The notes under the pieces: model-generated | Told to the model about the DNA's origin: nothing | Seen by the model: the letters and a program-made list of their open reading frames with translations, nothing else | Databases searched by the model: none | Shown: piece after piece, positions 27,752 to 36,378 of the stretch | Numbering within the stretch: the stretch's first letter is position 1 | Layout of the letters: every line of letters begins with the position of its first letter | Source: an uncultured Flavobacteriaceae bacterium | GTDB taxonomy: Bacteria > Bacteroidota > Bacteroidia > Flavobacteriales > Flavobacteriaceae | DNA length: 64,000 nucleotides | Direction of reading: 5' to 3' | NCBI GenBank assembly: GCA_947503005.1 | Contig: CANNCA010000002.1 | Span: forward strand, 1 to 64,000 | Made by a program: the position numbers and the translations under genes

Positions 27752-28543
27752 ATGGATTTAGGATTAAAGGGGAAAATAGTTGTAATCACTGGGGCAGCGG
27801 GAAAAGAAGGTAGCATTGGCCATACCATATTACGGTCCTTGGTCGAAGAAGGTGCCGTACCTGCAGTTATCGATAGAAATAACCGTGGTCAAGGTTATGT
27901 TGACAAAATAAAACAAGAAGGTATCGATGCTATTTTTTGTAAAACCGATGTGACGGATCCTGTGCAGATTGAAAAAGCCGTAGCTACTATCGCAGAAAAA
28001 TATGGTAAAATCGACGCAGTGATCAACAACGTTGGTGTCAACGACGGTGTGGGTCTTGATGCCACTTATGAGGAGTTTATGGATTCGTTGAAGTTAAATA
28101 TGGTGAGCTATTTTTTAGTGGTGAAGCATGCTTTACCTTGGTTGAAGAAATCAAAAGGAAATATCCTGAACATTGGTTCTAAGGTTGCATTAACGGGGCA
28201 GGGTAGAACATCAGGTTACGCTGCTGCCAAAGGCGGTGTGTTAGGTTTGACGCGTGAATGGGCCGTTGATTTGATAAAGGAAGGAATTCGCTGCAATGCT
28301 ATCATTATTGCAGAATGCTGGACGCCTTCATATGATACGTGGATAAAAACTTTACCTGACGGAGAAGAGAAATTAAAAGCTATTGTCAAGAAAATACCTT
28401 TGGAAAATCGAATGACAACGACCCAGGAAATTGCCGATGTGTGTTTATTTACCATATCCGAAAGGTCTTCACATACTACTGGCCAATTCATTACGGTAGA
28501 TGGCGGTTATGTACATTTGGATCGTGCGTTGTTAACAGAATAA
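27752..28543 (+). CDS. SDR-family L-fucose dehydrogenase-like protein
   Basis: A 263-residue classical short-chain dehydrogenase with a Rossmann start (VVITGAAGKEGSIG), NNVGVNDGVGLDA and the catalytic Ser-Tyr-Lys in NIGSKVALTGQGRTSGYAAAK. Several pieces, especially VNDGVGLDA, TGQGxTSGY, LTREWAV and the C-terminal HLDRAL, resemble the Burkholderia-type SDR L-fucose dehydrogenases as I remember them; I could not run an alignment. The reaction would be oxidation of L-fucose (or L-galactose) to the 1,5-lactone with NAD(P), giving the substrate of the upstream lactonase. An alternative is the related 2-keto-3-deoxy-L-fuconate dehydrogenase. Confidence 0.85.
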   Translation: MDLGLKGKIVVITGAAGKEGSIGHTILRSLVEEGAVPAVIDRNNRGQGYVDKIKQEGIDAIFCKTDVTDPVQIEKAVATIAEKYGKIDAVINNVGVNDGVGLDATYEEFMDSLKLNMVSYFLVVKHALPWLKKSKGNILNIGSKVALTGQGRTSGYAAAKGGVLGLTREWAVDLIKEGIRCNAIIIAECWTPSYDTWIKTLPDGEEKLKAIVKKIPLENRMTTTQEIADVCLFTISERSSHTTGQFITVDGGYVHLDRALLTE

Positions 28544-28631
28544 ACCCTCAGTTTTCTTTTTTGAATCATATAGCAATGATTCGTTGTTCAAGAATTCATA
28601 CTTTGTATTCCTAAAATAACTACCAACCACT

Positions 28632-29966
28632 ATGAGCACTTCTAGCAAAATATCAGTTGTATCAAAGACTGTATTAGTTCCTTTTATTTTGATTACCTCT
28701 CTTTTTGCATTGTGGGGTTTTGCTAACGACATAACCAATCCCATGGTTTCGGCCTTCAAAAAGATTCTGGAGTTAAGTAATACACAGGCCTCTTGGGTGC
28801 AAGCTGCCTTTTATGGAGGTTACTTTACAATGGCCCTTCCTGCAGCTTATGTGGCCAAAAAGTACTCCTACAAAACGGGTATTTTGGTGGGGCTGGTTTT
28901 GTATGCGCTTGGCGCGCTACTGTTTTATCCTGCAGCAGCAAATGAGAACTATATGTTTTTTCTGTTAGCTCTTTATATACTTACTTTCGGACTCGCTTTT
29001 CTAGAAACAACGGCAAATCCGTTTATTATGGACATGGGTGCTGAAGAAACGGCAACACAACGTTTGAATTTGGCACAAGCTTTTAATCCACTAGGAGCTT
29101 TGACGGGTCTTTTTGTAGCCCAGACCTTTATATTGGCAGCTTTGCAATCTGATAATTTGGATGCACAAGGAAATCCGATCTATGAGACGTTAACCGGAGC
29201 GGCCAAGGCCGCTGTGAAAACTTCCGATTTGGAGGTTATTCGCAATCCTTATGTAGCGCTTGGGTTATTTGTTATCGTTATGCTTGTTATCATTCTCTTC
29301 GTTAAAATGCCTGAAAAGAAAAAAGATAAAAACGCTACCGATATGTGGAGTTCAATCAAACGAATTTTTAAAAAAGAACGTTTCGTCGGGGGAGTTTTGG
29401 CCCAGATGTTCTATGTAGGAGCCCAAATCATGTGCTGGACTTATATCTATCAATATGCTGAAAACTTGGGCATTGAAAACAGAGACGCTGTAAATTATGC
29501 CTATGCTGCCCTTATTATTTTTCTTGTGGGGCGATTTTTATTTACCTACCTCATGAAATATATCAATGCTGGCAGATTACTCATGCTTTTATCTTTGCTT
29601 GCGGTTGCATTTTGTCTTGGAACAATGTTCGTTCAAGGGATGGGCGGACTCTACAGTCTGGTTATGGTTTCATTTTGCATGTCTTTGATGTTTCCGACCA
29701 TTTACGGAATTGCCCTTACTGGTTTAGGAGACGATGCAAAACCTGCATCGGCGTTTTTAGTAATGGCTATAGTAGGTGGAGCTTTTATGCCTGTTTTGCA
29801 AGGACTTATTCTTGATATGGGAGGGAGTGCTTACAATGACATTGACATTATGGGTGTTCCGGAAGTTAACTTTTCCTTTATTTTACCTTTGACTTGTTTT
29901 CTAGTTGTTGCGCTTTACGGGTACAGAACCGTAAAGGTTTTTGGTAAAGATTATAATAAGATTTAA
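28632..29966 (+). CDS. fucP: L-fucose:proton symporter (FucP-like MFS permease)
   Basis: A 444-residue membrane protein with about twelve hydrophobic segments. The start LITSLFALWGFANDITNPMV, followed by LSNTQASWVQAAFYGGYF, and FLETTANPFI and RLNLAQAFNPLGALTG are typical of the fucose/glucose-galactose permease group of the major facilitator superfamily. The length fits E. coli FucP. It would take up L-fucose, and FucP is known to tolerate L-galactose and D-arabinose. It closes the plus-strand catabolic cluster, 88 bases after the SDR, and its stop faces the end of the DUF1501 gene at 12 bases. Confidence 0.9.
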   Translation: MSTSSKISVVSKTVLVPFILITSLFALWGFANDITNPMVSAFKKILELSNTQASWVQAAFYGGYFTMALPAAYVAKKYSYKTGILVGLVLYALGALLFYPAAANENYMFFLLALYILTFGLAFLETTANPFIMDMGAEETATQRLNLAQAFNPLGALTGLFVAQTFILAALQSDNLDAQGNPIYETLTGAAKAAVKTSDLEVIRNPYVALGLFVIVMLVIILFVKMPEKKKDKNATDMWSSIKRIFKKERFVGGVLAQMFYVGAQIMCWTYIYQYAENLGIENRDAVNYAYAALIIFLVGRFLFTYLMKYINAGRLLMLLSLLAVAFCLGTMFVQGMGGLYSLVMVSFCMSLMFPTIYGIALTGLGDDAKPASAFLVMAIVGGAFMPVLQGLILDMGGSAYNDIDIMGVPEVNFSFILPLTCFLVVALYGYRTVKVFGKDYNKI

Positions 29967-29978
29967 TAATAGTTTGCT

Positions 29979-31505
29979 TCAGGCTAGTATATCTTTTACG
30001 ACATGGCCATGAACGTCCGTCAGTCGGTAACGTCGGCCTTGATGTTTGAACGTCAATCGCTCATGGTCGATACCGAAAAGGTGCATTAAGGTTGCGTGAA
30101 AATCATGCACGTGTACAGGGTCTTTCACAACATTATAGCTAAAGTCATCGGTTTCGCCATGGGTATAACCTTGTTTGACTCCCGCACCTGCCATCCACAT
30201 GGTAAATGCCTTTGGATGATGATCACGACCATAGTTTTCTGGAGTTAATTGTCCTTGTGAATACACCGTGCGGCCAAACTCACCTCCCCATACAACCAAA
30301 GTATCCTCAAGCATACCGCGTTGTTTTAAATCTTTTATCAGCGCAGCATTGGCCTGGTCGGTGCGCTTGCATTGTGCTTTCACACCACTGGGACAAAAAC
30401 TATGTTGGTCCCAACCTTGGTGGTATAGTTGCACGAATTTCACATCTTTTTCTAATAGTTTTCTTGCCATTAAGCAGTTGGCGGCATAGGTGCCCGGATC
30501 CCTACTATCCTCCCCATACATGTCAAAAATGTAATCTGGCTCATCGGACATGTCAGTCACTTCTGGAACGGATGTCTGCATTCGAAACGCCATTTCGTAT
30601 TGAGCCATTCGCGCTTGAATCTCTGGGTCGCCGTAAGCGTCATGTTGCAATTCATTGAGTTTTCCGAGATAATCCAACATCTGTCTTCTATCGTTCCCAT
30701 CAAAATTTTCAGGGTCGCTCAGATATAACACCGGGTCTTTTCCAGATCGGAATTGAACCCCTTGATGTTCAGTAGGCAAAAAACCATTGCCCCACAATCG
30801 GGAATACAAAGGTTGCCCTCCCATATTTTTGGTAATCAAAGTAATAAAGGTGGGCAAGTTCTCATTGTCGGAACCCAACCCATAGCTTAACCAAGAACCG
30901 ATAGAGGGTCTACCTGGCAGTTGGTTTCCGGTTTGCATAAAGGTAATGGCCGGGTCATGATTGATTTGATCCGTCTGCATCGATTTGATAAAACAGAGCT
31001 CATCAACAACTTCTGAAGTGTAAGGAAGCAATTCACTGGCCCAAGTTCCTGATTCTCCATATTGTTTGAAATCGAAAATAGAGGGTGCCATCGGAAATGT
31101 GGTCTGCTCCGCGCTCATAGCGGTCAAACGTTGCCCTTGCCTTACGGAATCAGGTAAATCTTGGCCGAACATATTTTTCAGTTTGGGTTTGTAATCCCAC
31201 ATTTCTAGCTGTGAAGGTCCACCACTTTGAAACAAGTAAACAATCCTTTTCGCTTTGGGTAAATGATGCGGAAGACCTAATCGGTTCTTATTGTAAGAAT
31301 TCAATAAGGCTTCCGGACTCGATTTGTCTAAAACACCACCCTTTACATTGGCAAAAGCCTTATCTGCATGCAGCAAAGAGCCCAATGCAATGGCTCCAAG
31401 TCCCATCGAAGTCTTCGTTAGAAAGTTACGACGGTCCATTTGACGTTCTACTTCCTGCAGGTCTTTGTTGTTCGACCTTAAAATATCATCGTGATTGTGA
31501 CACAT
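29979..31505 (-). CDS. DUF1501 protein, Tat-exported
   Basis: A 508-residue protein with a twin-arginine signal (RRNFLTKTSMGLGAIALGS, about residues 25-44) after a His-rich start. The family belongs to the alkaline phosphatase/sulfatase-like fold: GGPSQLEMWDYKP, MQTGNQLPGRPSIGSWLSYGLG, QLYHQGWDQH and VVWGGEFGRT are its usual motifs. DUF1501 proteins nearly always occur beside a DUF1553/PSCyt gene, as here (31655-34897), and are most abundant in Planctomycetes. Their activity is unknown. It is the last gene of the minus-strand sulfatase operon, with a 149-base spacer containing inverted repeats before it. Confidence 0.9.
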   Translation of the reverse strand: MCHNHDDILRSNNKDLQEVERQMDRRNFLTKTSMGLGAIALGSLLHADKAFANVKGGVLDKSSPEALLNSYNKNRLGLPHHLPKAKRIVYLFQSGGPSQLEMWDYKPKLKNMFGQDLPDSVRQGQRLTAMSAEQTTFPMAPSIFDFKQYGESGTWASELLPYTSEVVDELCFIKSMQTDQINHDPAITFMQTGNQLPGRPSIGSWLSYGLGSDNENLPTFITLITKNMGGQPLYSRLWGNGFLPTEHQGVQFRSGKDPVLYLSDPENFDGNDRRQMLDYLGKLNELQHDAYGDPEIQARMAQYEMAFRMQTSVPEVTDMSDEPDYIFDMYGEDSRDPGTYAANCLMARKLLEKDVKFVQLYHQGWDQHSFCPSGVKAQCKRTDQANAALIKDLKQRGMLEDTLVVWGGEFGRTVYSQGQLTPENYGRDHHPKAFTMWMAGAGVKQGYTHGETDDFSYNVVKDPVHVHDFHATLMHLFGIDHERLTFKHQGRRYRLTDVHGHVVKDILA

Positions 31506-31535
31506 ATTTATCTTTTTATAAATATCAATTTGAAG

Positions 31536-31651
31536 TTCCCTCCCTAACCCACCCCGAGGGGAGGGAATTCTCTTCGTACTATATTTGACATTTTAAGTAT
31601 GTTCATTTTCATTCTTTTTATCGCCCTCCTTCTGGAGGGGATAGGGGAGGA
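31536..31651. repeat. Paired C-rich inverted repeats in the DUF1501/DUF1553 spacer
   Basis: Two palindrome-like elements (31536-31568, ttccctccc near one end and ggggaggg near the other; and 31621-31651, ccctcc...ggaggg...ggggagg) face each other in opposite orientation across an A+T-rich gap. Each looks like a copy of a dispersed flavobacterial element; together they could fold into one large hairpin in the mRNA. The second one reaches to within a few bases of the DUF1553 stop. Confidence 0.6.
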
Positions 31652-31654
31652 CTT

Positions 31655-34600
31655 TTATCTCTTTGTAATTGCTGCATCTGAATTGATAATCGTACTTGCG
31701 ACAACGGCATTTGCGGCCACTAAGGCTTCATCATTATCATTTGAAATACGGAATTCACCGGAGTTTAACCAACCTTCTGTCTTGGATTTCTTGGACTTAA
31801 ACTTTTCATATTCTTCCAATTGTAAATCGGCTAAAAGATTTAGTTCTTTATCCTGTATGGTTCTTCCGGTCAATTTTTTGAAGGTATCTGCGATACCTGC
31901 TTTTGGGTCGGAATACTGCAACATTTTATAGCCTAGTACACGAGAGGCTTCCACGTAAGTAGGGTCGTTCATCAATACCAAAGCTTGCAATGGCGTATTG
32001 GTTTCTTGACGCCTAACGGCACAAAAGGACCTTTCAGGAGCATCGAATGTTGCAATCGTTGGATGCGGCACGGAACGTTTCCAAATTGTATACATGCTTT
32101 TACGATACAATTTTTCCCCTACGTCTTCTTCATAGGCTGCTCCGTTGATTTTCCAGAGTCCGGCGGGCTGGTACGGTTTTACGCTTTTTCCTCCGATTTT
32201 ACGGTTTAATAATCCCGAAGCAACCAAGGCGTTGTTTCGTAACATTTCGCCGGTCAATCTACCAGATGGTCCTCGGGCCAGCAATCGATTCGCTTTGTCT
32301 CTATTCATTAACTCTTCAGTCGTTAGGGAAGATTGTCGATACGTATTTGACATTACCATAAGCTTGTGCAATGCCTTTACGTCCCAACCGGATTCCATGA
32401 ATTGAATCGCCAGCCAATCCAATAAAGCGGGATGGCTTGGTAATTCGCCTTGGTTTCCAAAGTCTTCTACGGTTCGAACAATTCCCGTTCCGAATAGGTT
32501 TTTCCAATAGCGGTTTACAGCGACACGGGCAGTTAGAGGGTTGTTTTTACTGGTAACCCATTTGGCCAATCCTAAACGATTTTTTTCAAGACTATCGGGA
32601 AAAGCAAATATTTTATCTGGAGTATTCGGAAAAACCTGTTCGCCGTATTGGTCGTACAATCCGCGTTCTAGAACAAAAGTTTCGCGCGGTTTGTCCATCT
32701 CTTTCATAATCATGATTTCTTGAACACGCTCTGCACTGTCCGCTTGTATTTCACGTGCTTTTTTGAGTTCGGCCAATGATTTTTTGAAGGTGGTTGACTT
32801 ATTTGATAAATAGTAACTTTCCAACACCTTTTTATCTTGGTCACTCAATTGATTTTTGTTTTTGGCCAATAGCGATTGTACTTTTTCAGTATTGCTGATT
32901 TGACCAACTTCCAAGGAGGTTAATTGTTTATTGAAGACCAATATGTCATCCACTACCGCACCACCAATACCTTTTCCGCGCCAGCGAGCTCCAACCGCTA
33001 ATCCGGGTTCGATGGGGTGCTTGTAAATAAAATCCTCGTAAGAATTGAAAATAATATCCCTATATAAATTATCTACTTCGACCTCAGTTTGCAGTTCTTC
33101 CCCATCCATATAAATTTTTAGGCCATCAGCTTTGCTTGAGCCATCATAGGTCAGGGTAAGTTGTACCCACTGATTTTTTGGAATTTCTTTTTTACTCAGC
33201 TCTACAATAGCATTATCCGGCCAGACATGAGCCATTATAAGATCTATTTTATTTTCCTTTATGCCCAAATGATAACCGCGATAGCTGTGCAATCTTGTAC
33301 CAAAGTTTTTATGGAAGATGACTCCATTTTCTAAATCCTCAGGAATCTTAACACGAATACCGATGCTAAAGGGTTCATGACGTCGGAAAATCCCAATGGG
33401 TTTTAAGTCAAGCCAAGCATCACCATCTAATTCCAACCCTTTGCCGGAATATCCTTCAACGATTTTTGCAATTTGTTTTGGAGCGAATTGCCGGTCCATT
33501 TTTCCCTTTTGAGACGGATTCAACGCATTGCTGAGGCTTCCATTTTTGAAATCTACTTTAGCTACTAGATTACTAGGCGTACCTTTTGGATTAACTTTTT
33601 TATACCCTTCAGATGCTATCCAATCCGTACTCTTTTCATTTTCGGATTTTACAACTTGTACTATGGTCTTTTCCTTTTCATCAATTAGATTGTCGACATA
33701 GGCCATGAACTTTTCTTGTTCCTCAGTTGGAAGTTGCATGTTGGGGACTGGCATCGACCAATCCCAAGGAATTTGTCCAGATTCATTCACATTATTGAAA
33801 AAACTGTACATTTCATAATAGTTCTTCTGGGAGATTGGGTCATACTTATGATCGTGGCATTTGGCACAGGCCATTGTTAGTCCTAAAAAGCCCTCACTCA
33901 CCACATTTGTACGATCAGCTACATATTCTGAACGGAATTCTTCATCTACAATGCCACCCTCCAAATTTTGGGGGTGCAGGCGATTAAAGGTAGTTGCCAA
34001 CAACTGTTCTTTAGTCGGATTCTCCATCATATCGCCTGCCAACTGCCAGCGAATAAATTCATCATAAGGCATATTTTGGTCGAAAGCTCTTATGACCCAG
34101 TCACGATAAGGGGAAACATCTCGATACCGGTCAACAGTATACCCATGTGTATCTGCATAGCGCGATAGATCCATCCAATCCAAAGTCATTTGCTCTGCGA
34201 AGTGCTGGGAAGCCAAAAGTCGGTCTACTTGCTTTTCGTAGGCATTTGGCGAATTGTCTTTTGAAAAAGCCTCAATTTCATCTAGGGTAGGGGGCAATCC
34301 AGTCAAGTCGAATGACAATCTTCTTAAAAGGGTTTCTTTGTCAGCGGATTCAGAAGGCTGCAACCCTTCAACCTCTAATTTGGCAAGGACAAAATTATCT
34401 ATGGCATTGCCTACTTTGTCTGTTAACTCGACTTTTGGAGGTTCTTGTTTTGATGGCGGTATGAATGCCCAGTGGTCTTTATATTCGGCACCTTCCTCAA
34501 TCCATCGAACCAGCATTGCTTTTTCGTAATCAGTCAAGAAGAGGTGTGTTTCAGGTTCTGGCATAACCATTTCAGGGTCGTCTGATAGAATACGGTCGAC

Positions 34601-34897
34601 CAAAAGACTTTTTCCTGCGTTTCCGGGAACTATGGCATATTTACCAGGGGTATTTTCCGATTCTTTGTATGCTAAATCCGGAAGATGTAATTGCAAGCCA
34701 GCGGATATTTTATTCTTATCTGGACCGTGACATAAATAGCACTTGTCGGAAAGAATGGGTTTTACGTGTTGATTGAAGTCGATTTGCTCGGGAAGCTTTT
34801 CATAAGCTATTTCAACTTCTTCTGGCATATCAGGACCACCACATGAAACCAAAGTAATTAAACTGACTATTAATATGTAAATAGAATTTTTACTCAT
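31655..34897 (-). CDS. PSCyt1/DUF1549/DUF1553 multidomain c-type cytochrome lipoprotein
   Basis: A 1080-residue protein. Lipoprotein signal with lipobox LVSC (Cys 19); PSCyt1 domain with a CYLCH heme motif (Cys 53, Cys 56, His 57); DUF1549/PSCyt2 region with DLTGLPPTLDEIEAF, WMDLSRYADTHGYTVDRYR and a second CAKCH at about residue 345; a LamG/concanavalin-like segment (about 480-650); and the DUF1553/PSD1 region with NNPLTARVAVNRYWKNLFG, VEDFGNQGELPSHP and PDAPERSFC-like DAPERSFCAVRRQ. The set is characteristic of Planctomycetes and scattered in Bacteroidota. It lies 18 bases after the Gfo/Idh gene. Function is unknown; an extracytoplasmic redox or glycan-processing role is inferred from heme sites and neighbours. 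Confidence 0.9.
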   Translation of the reverse strand: MSKNSIYILIVSLITLVSCGGPDMPEEVEIAYEKLPEQIDFNQHVKPILSDKCYLCHGPDKNKISAGLQLHLPDLAYKESENTPGKYAIVPGNAGKSLLVDRILSDDPEMVMPEPETHLFLTDYEKAMLVRWIEEGAEYKDHWAFIPPSKQEPPKVELTDKVGNAIDNFVLAKLEVEGLQPSESADKETLLRRLSFDLTGLPPTLDEIEAFSKDNSPNAYEKQVDRLLASQHFAEQMTLDWMDLSRYADTHGYTVDRYRDVSPYRDWVIRAFDQNMPYDEFIRWQLAGDMMENPTKEQLLATTFNRLHPQNLEGGIVDEEFRSEYVADRTNVVSEGFLGLTMACAKCHDHKYDPISQKNYYEMYSFFNNVNESGQIPWDWSMPVPNMQLPTEEQEKFMAYVDNLIDEKEKTIVQVVKSENEKSTDWIASEGYKKVNPKGTPSNLVAKVDFKNGSLSNALNPSQKGKMDRQFAPKQIAKIVEGYSGKGLELDGDAWLDLKPIGIFRRHEPFSIGIRVKIPEDLENGVIFHKNFGTRLHSYRGYHLGIKENKIDLIMAHVWPDNAIVELSKKEIPKNQWVQLTLTYDGSSKADGLKIYMDGEELQTEVEVDNLYRDIIFNSYEDFIYKHPIEPGLAVGARWRGKGIGGAVVDDILVFNKQLTSLEVGQISNTEKVQSLLAKNKNQLSDQDKKVLESYYLSNKSTTFKKSLAELKKAREIQADSAERVQEIMIMKEMDKPRETFVLERGLYDQYGEQVFPNTPDKIFAFPDSLEKNRLGLAKWVTSKNNPLTARVAVNRYWKNLFGTGIVRTVEDFGNQGELPSHPALLDWLAIQFMESGWDVKALHKLMVMSNTYRQSSLTTEELMNRDKANRLLARGPSGRLTGEMLRNNALVASGLLNRKIGGKSVKPYQPAGLWKINGAAYEEDVGEKLYRKSMYTIWKRSVPHPTIATFDAPERSFCAVRRQETNTPLQALVLMNDPTYVEASRVLGYKMLQYSDPKAGIADTFKKLTGRTIQDKELNLLADLQLEEYEKFKSKKSKTEGWLNSGEFRISNDNDEALVAANAVVASTIINSDAAITKR

Positions 34898-34915
34898 AGA
34901 TAATTTTGAACGTTT

Positions 34916-36223
34916 TTAAAACTTCCTGTACTTTCTTTTCTTCATCTTATTTGCTTCCTTGTCACCTACGAATTTTTCTTTTTCAGGGTTCCAATCCAAA
35001 GGTCTTCCCAATTCGTAGGCAATATTGCAAATATTTCCAATGGAAGCTGAACGGTGTCCTATTTCCACATCGCAAATCGGCTGACTTCTATTTTTGATGG
35101 CATCAATCCAGTTTTGATAGTGATTTCCACGGGACTCATCAAGTGTGGTATTCGAAGCTTCCAGTTCAGCAGTTAAAATACTTGCAGGGTTTGTTTCAAG
35201 ATATTGACGACTAACATCCAATGTACCTTCGCGTCCAATAAAGCGAACTCCCCAGCCACGACCGAAATCTTCATGAATCATTTCAATTCCGTTTTCGTAG
35301 ACCATTCGCATACCTCGAACGGCGTTTCGGTCTTTTGGTGGTTCAAAACGGACAGGACCAGACCGATCCATTCCCAGCCCCCATTGCGCAATGTCAAACA
35401 TATGGGCTCCCCAGTCGGTCAAGATGCCACCGCCGGTTTCTTTGAACTTTCGCCAATCCGGGAAAAATTCTTCGCTAGTCGGTGGTGAAAGGCGATAATT
35501 GTAAGGTAGGAGAGGCGCTGGGCCGCACCAGGCATTCCAGTCCACTTCTTTTGGAATCTCTTCTGAAGGCATATTAAAAGGGATAGCAGGATCTCCAACA
35601 TTTACCAACACCTTAGTTACTTCCCCGATATATCCTTTGCTAACCAAATCGACTGCTTTCTGGAATTTTTGCCAAGAACGCTGCATACTGCCGACTTGCA
35701 AAACCGCTCCGGTACTTTTTGTGGTTTTGACCATATCTTGCCCCTCTTTGATAGTCAAGGTCATCGGTTTTTCGCAATAGACATCTTTGCCAGATTTCAT
35801 TGCTGCAATCGCTTGAATTGCATGCCAATGGTCTGGTGTTGCAACAATTACTGCATCGACGTCGGGCCGCGCTAAAAGTGCTTGATAGTCGCTAGTAGTG
35901 GAAACTCCTTTGTAACCGCTCCGTTTGCGTTTGTCGGCATATACCTTTTCAACATGGTTTTTAAACCACTCGTTTTTGGTGGTCCAAACATCGGATCCAG
36001 CTACTATCTGAGCGTTTGTATTTTCGGTAAAGGCCCTAGCTAATCCGGAACTTTGTTTCCCCAAACCAATGAAACCAAGGTTGATTTTATCATTTGGAGC
36101 CACGAAACCCCTGCCCAAAACATGCCTTGGGAGAATGGTTATTGCACCAACGGCAAGGCCTGTGCGCTTTATGAATTTTCGTCTGCCCTGAGATTTGGTG
36201 TTTTTTTCTTTCAAGTTTCCCAT
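34916..36223 (-). CDS. Gfo/Idh/MocA family oxidoreductase, Tat-exported (copy 1)
   Basis: A 435-residue protein. The N-terminus has a twin-arginine signal (GRRKFIKRTGLAVGAITILP) followed by the Rossmann start KINLGFIGLGKQSSGLARAF. Family motifs include AVIVATPDHWHAIQAIAAMKSGKDVYCEKPM, where the EKP motif carries the catalytic Lys, and GGGILTDWGAHMFDIAQWG near the substrate. Such proteins use a bound NAD(P) and act on sugars or inositols; some exported ones are glycoside hydrolases using a redox mechanism. It is in the HTCS-led minus-strand operon between sulfatases and the DUF1553 gene. A second exported member is encoded at 44336-45673. Confidence 0.9.
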   Translation of the reverse strand: MGNLKEKNTKSQGRRKFIKRTGLAVGAITILPRHVLGRGFVAPNDKINLGFIGLGKQSSGLARAFTENTNAQIVAGSDVWTTKNEWFKNHVEKVYADKRKRSGYKGVSTTSDYQALLARPDVDAVIVATPDHWHAIQAIAAMKSGKDVYCEKPMTLTIKEGQDMVKTTKSTGAVLQVGSMQRSWQKFQKAVDLVSKGYIGEVTKVLVNVGDPAIPFNMPSEEIPKEVDWNAWCGPAPLLPYNYRLSPPTSEEFFPDWRKFKETGGGILTDWGAHMFDIAQWGLGMDRSGPVRFEPPKDRNAVRGMRMVYENGIEMIHEDFGRGWGVRFIGREGTLDVSRQYLETNPASILTAELEASNTTLDESRGNHYQNWIDAIKNRSQPICDVEIGHRSASIGNICNIAYELGRPLDWNPEKEKFVGDKEANKMKKRKYRKF

Positions 36224-36378
36224 CTTATATAAGTAAATGCTTGACTAAAGATACGATTTTAGGGAGGCAGTATCAATAGAAATTACTGGACAAGATATAG
36301 ACATCCATAGTATTAAATTAATACTAACGTCTTAATATGAGATACAAATGATTAAAGGAAAAAAGTTAGCGCAAATTA

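Noticed and set aside
29979-31505. DUF1501 gene as a fourth sulfatase
   Set aside because: It shares the fold but has no C/S-x-P-x-R site.
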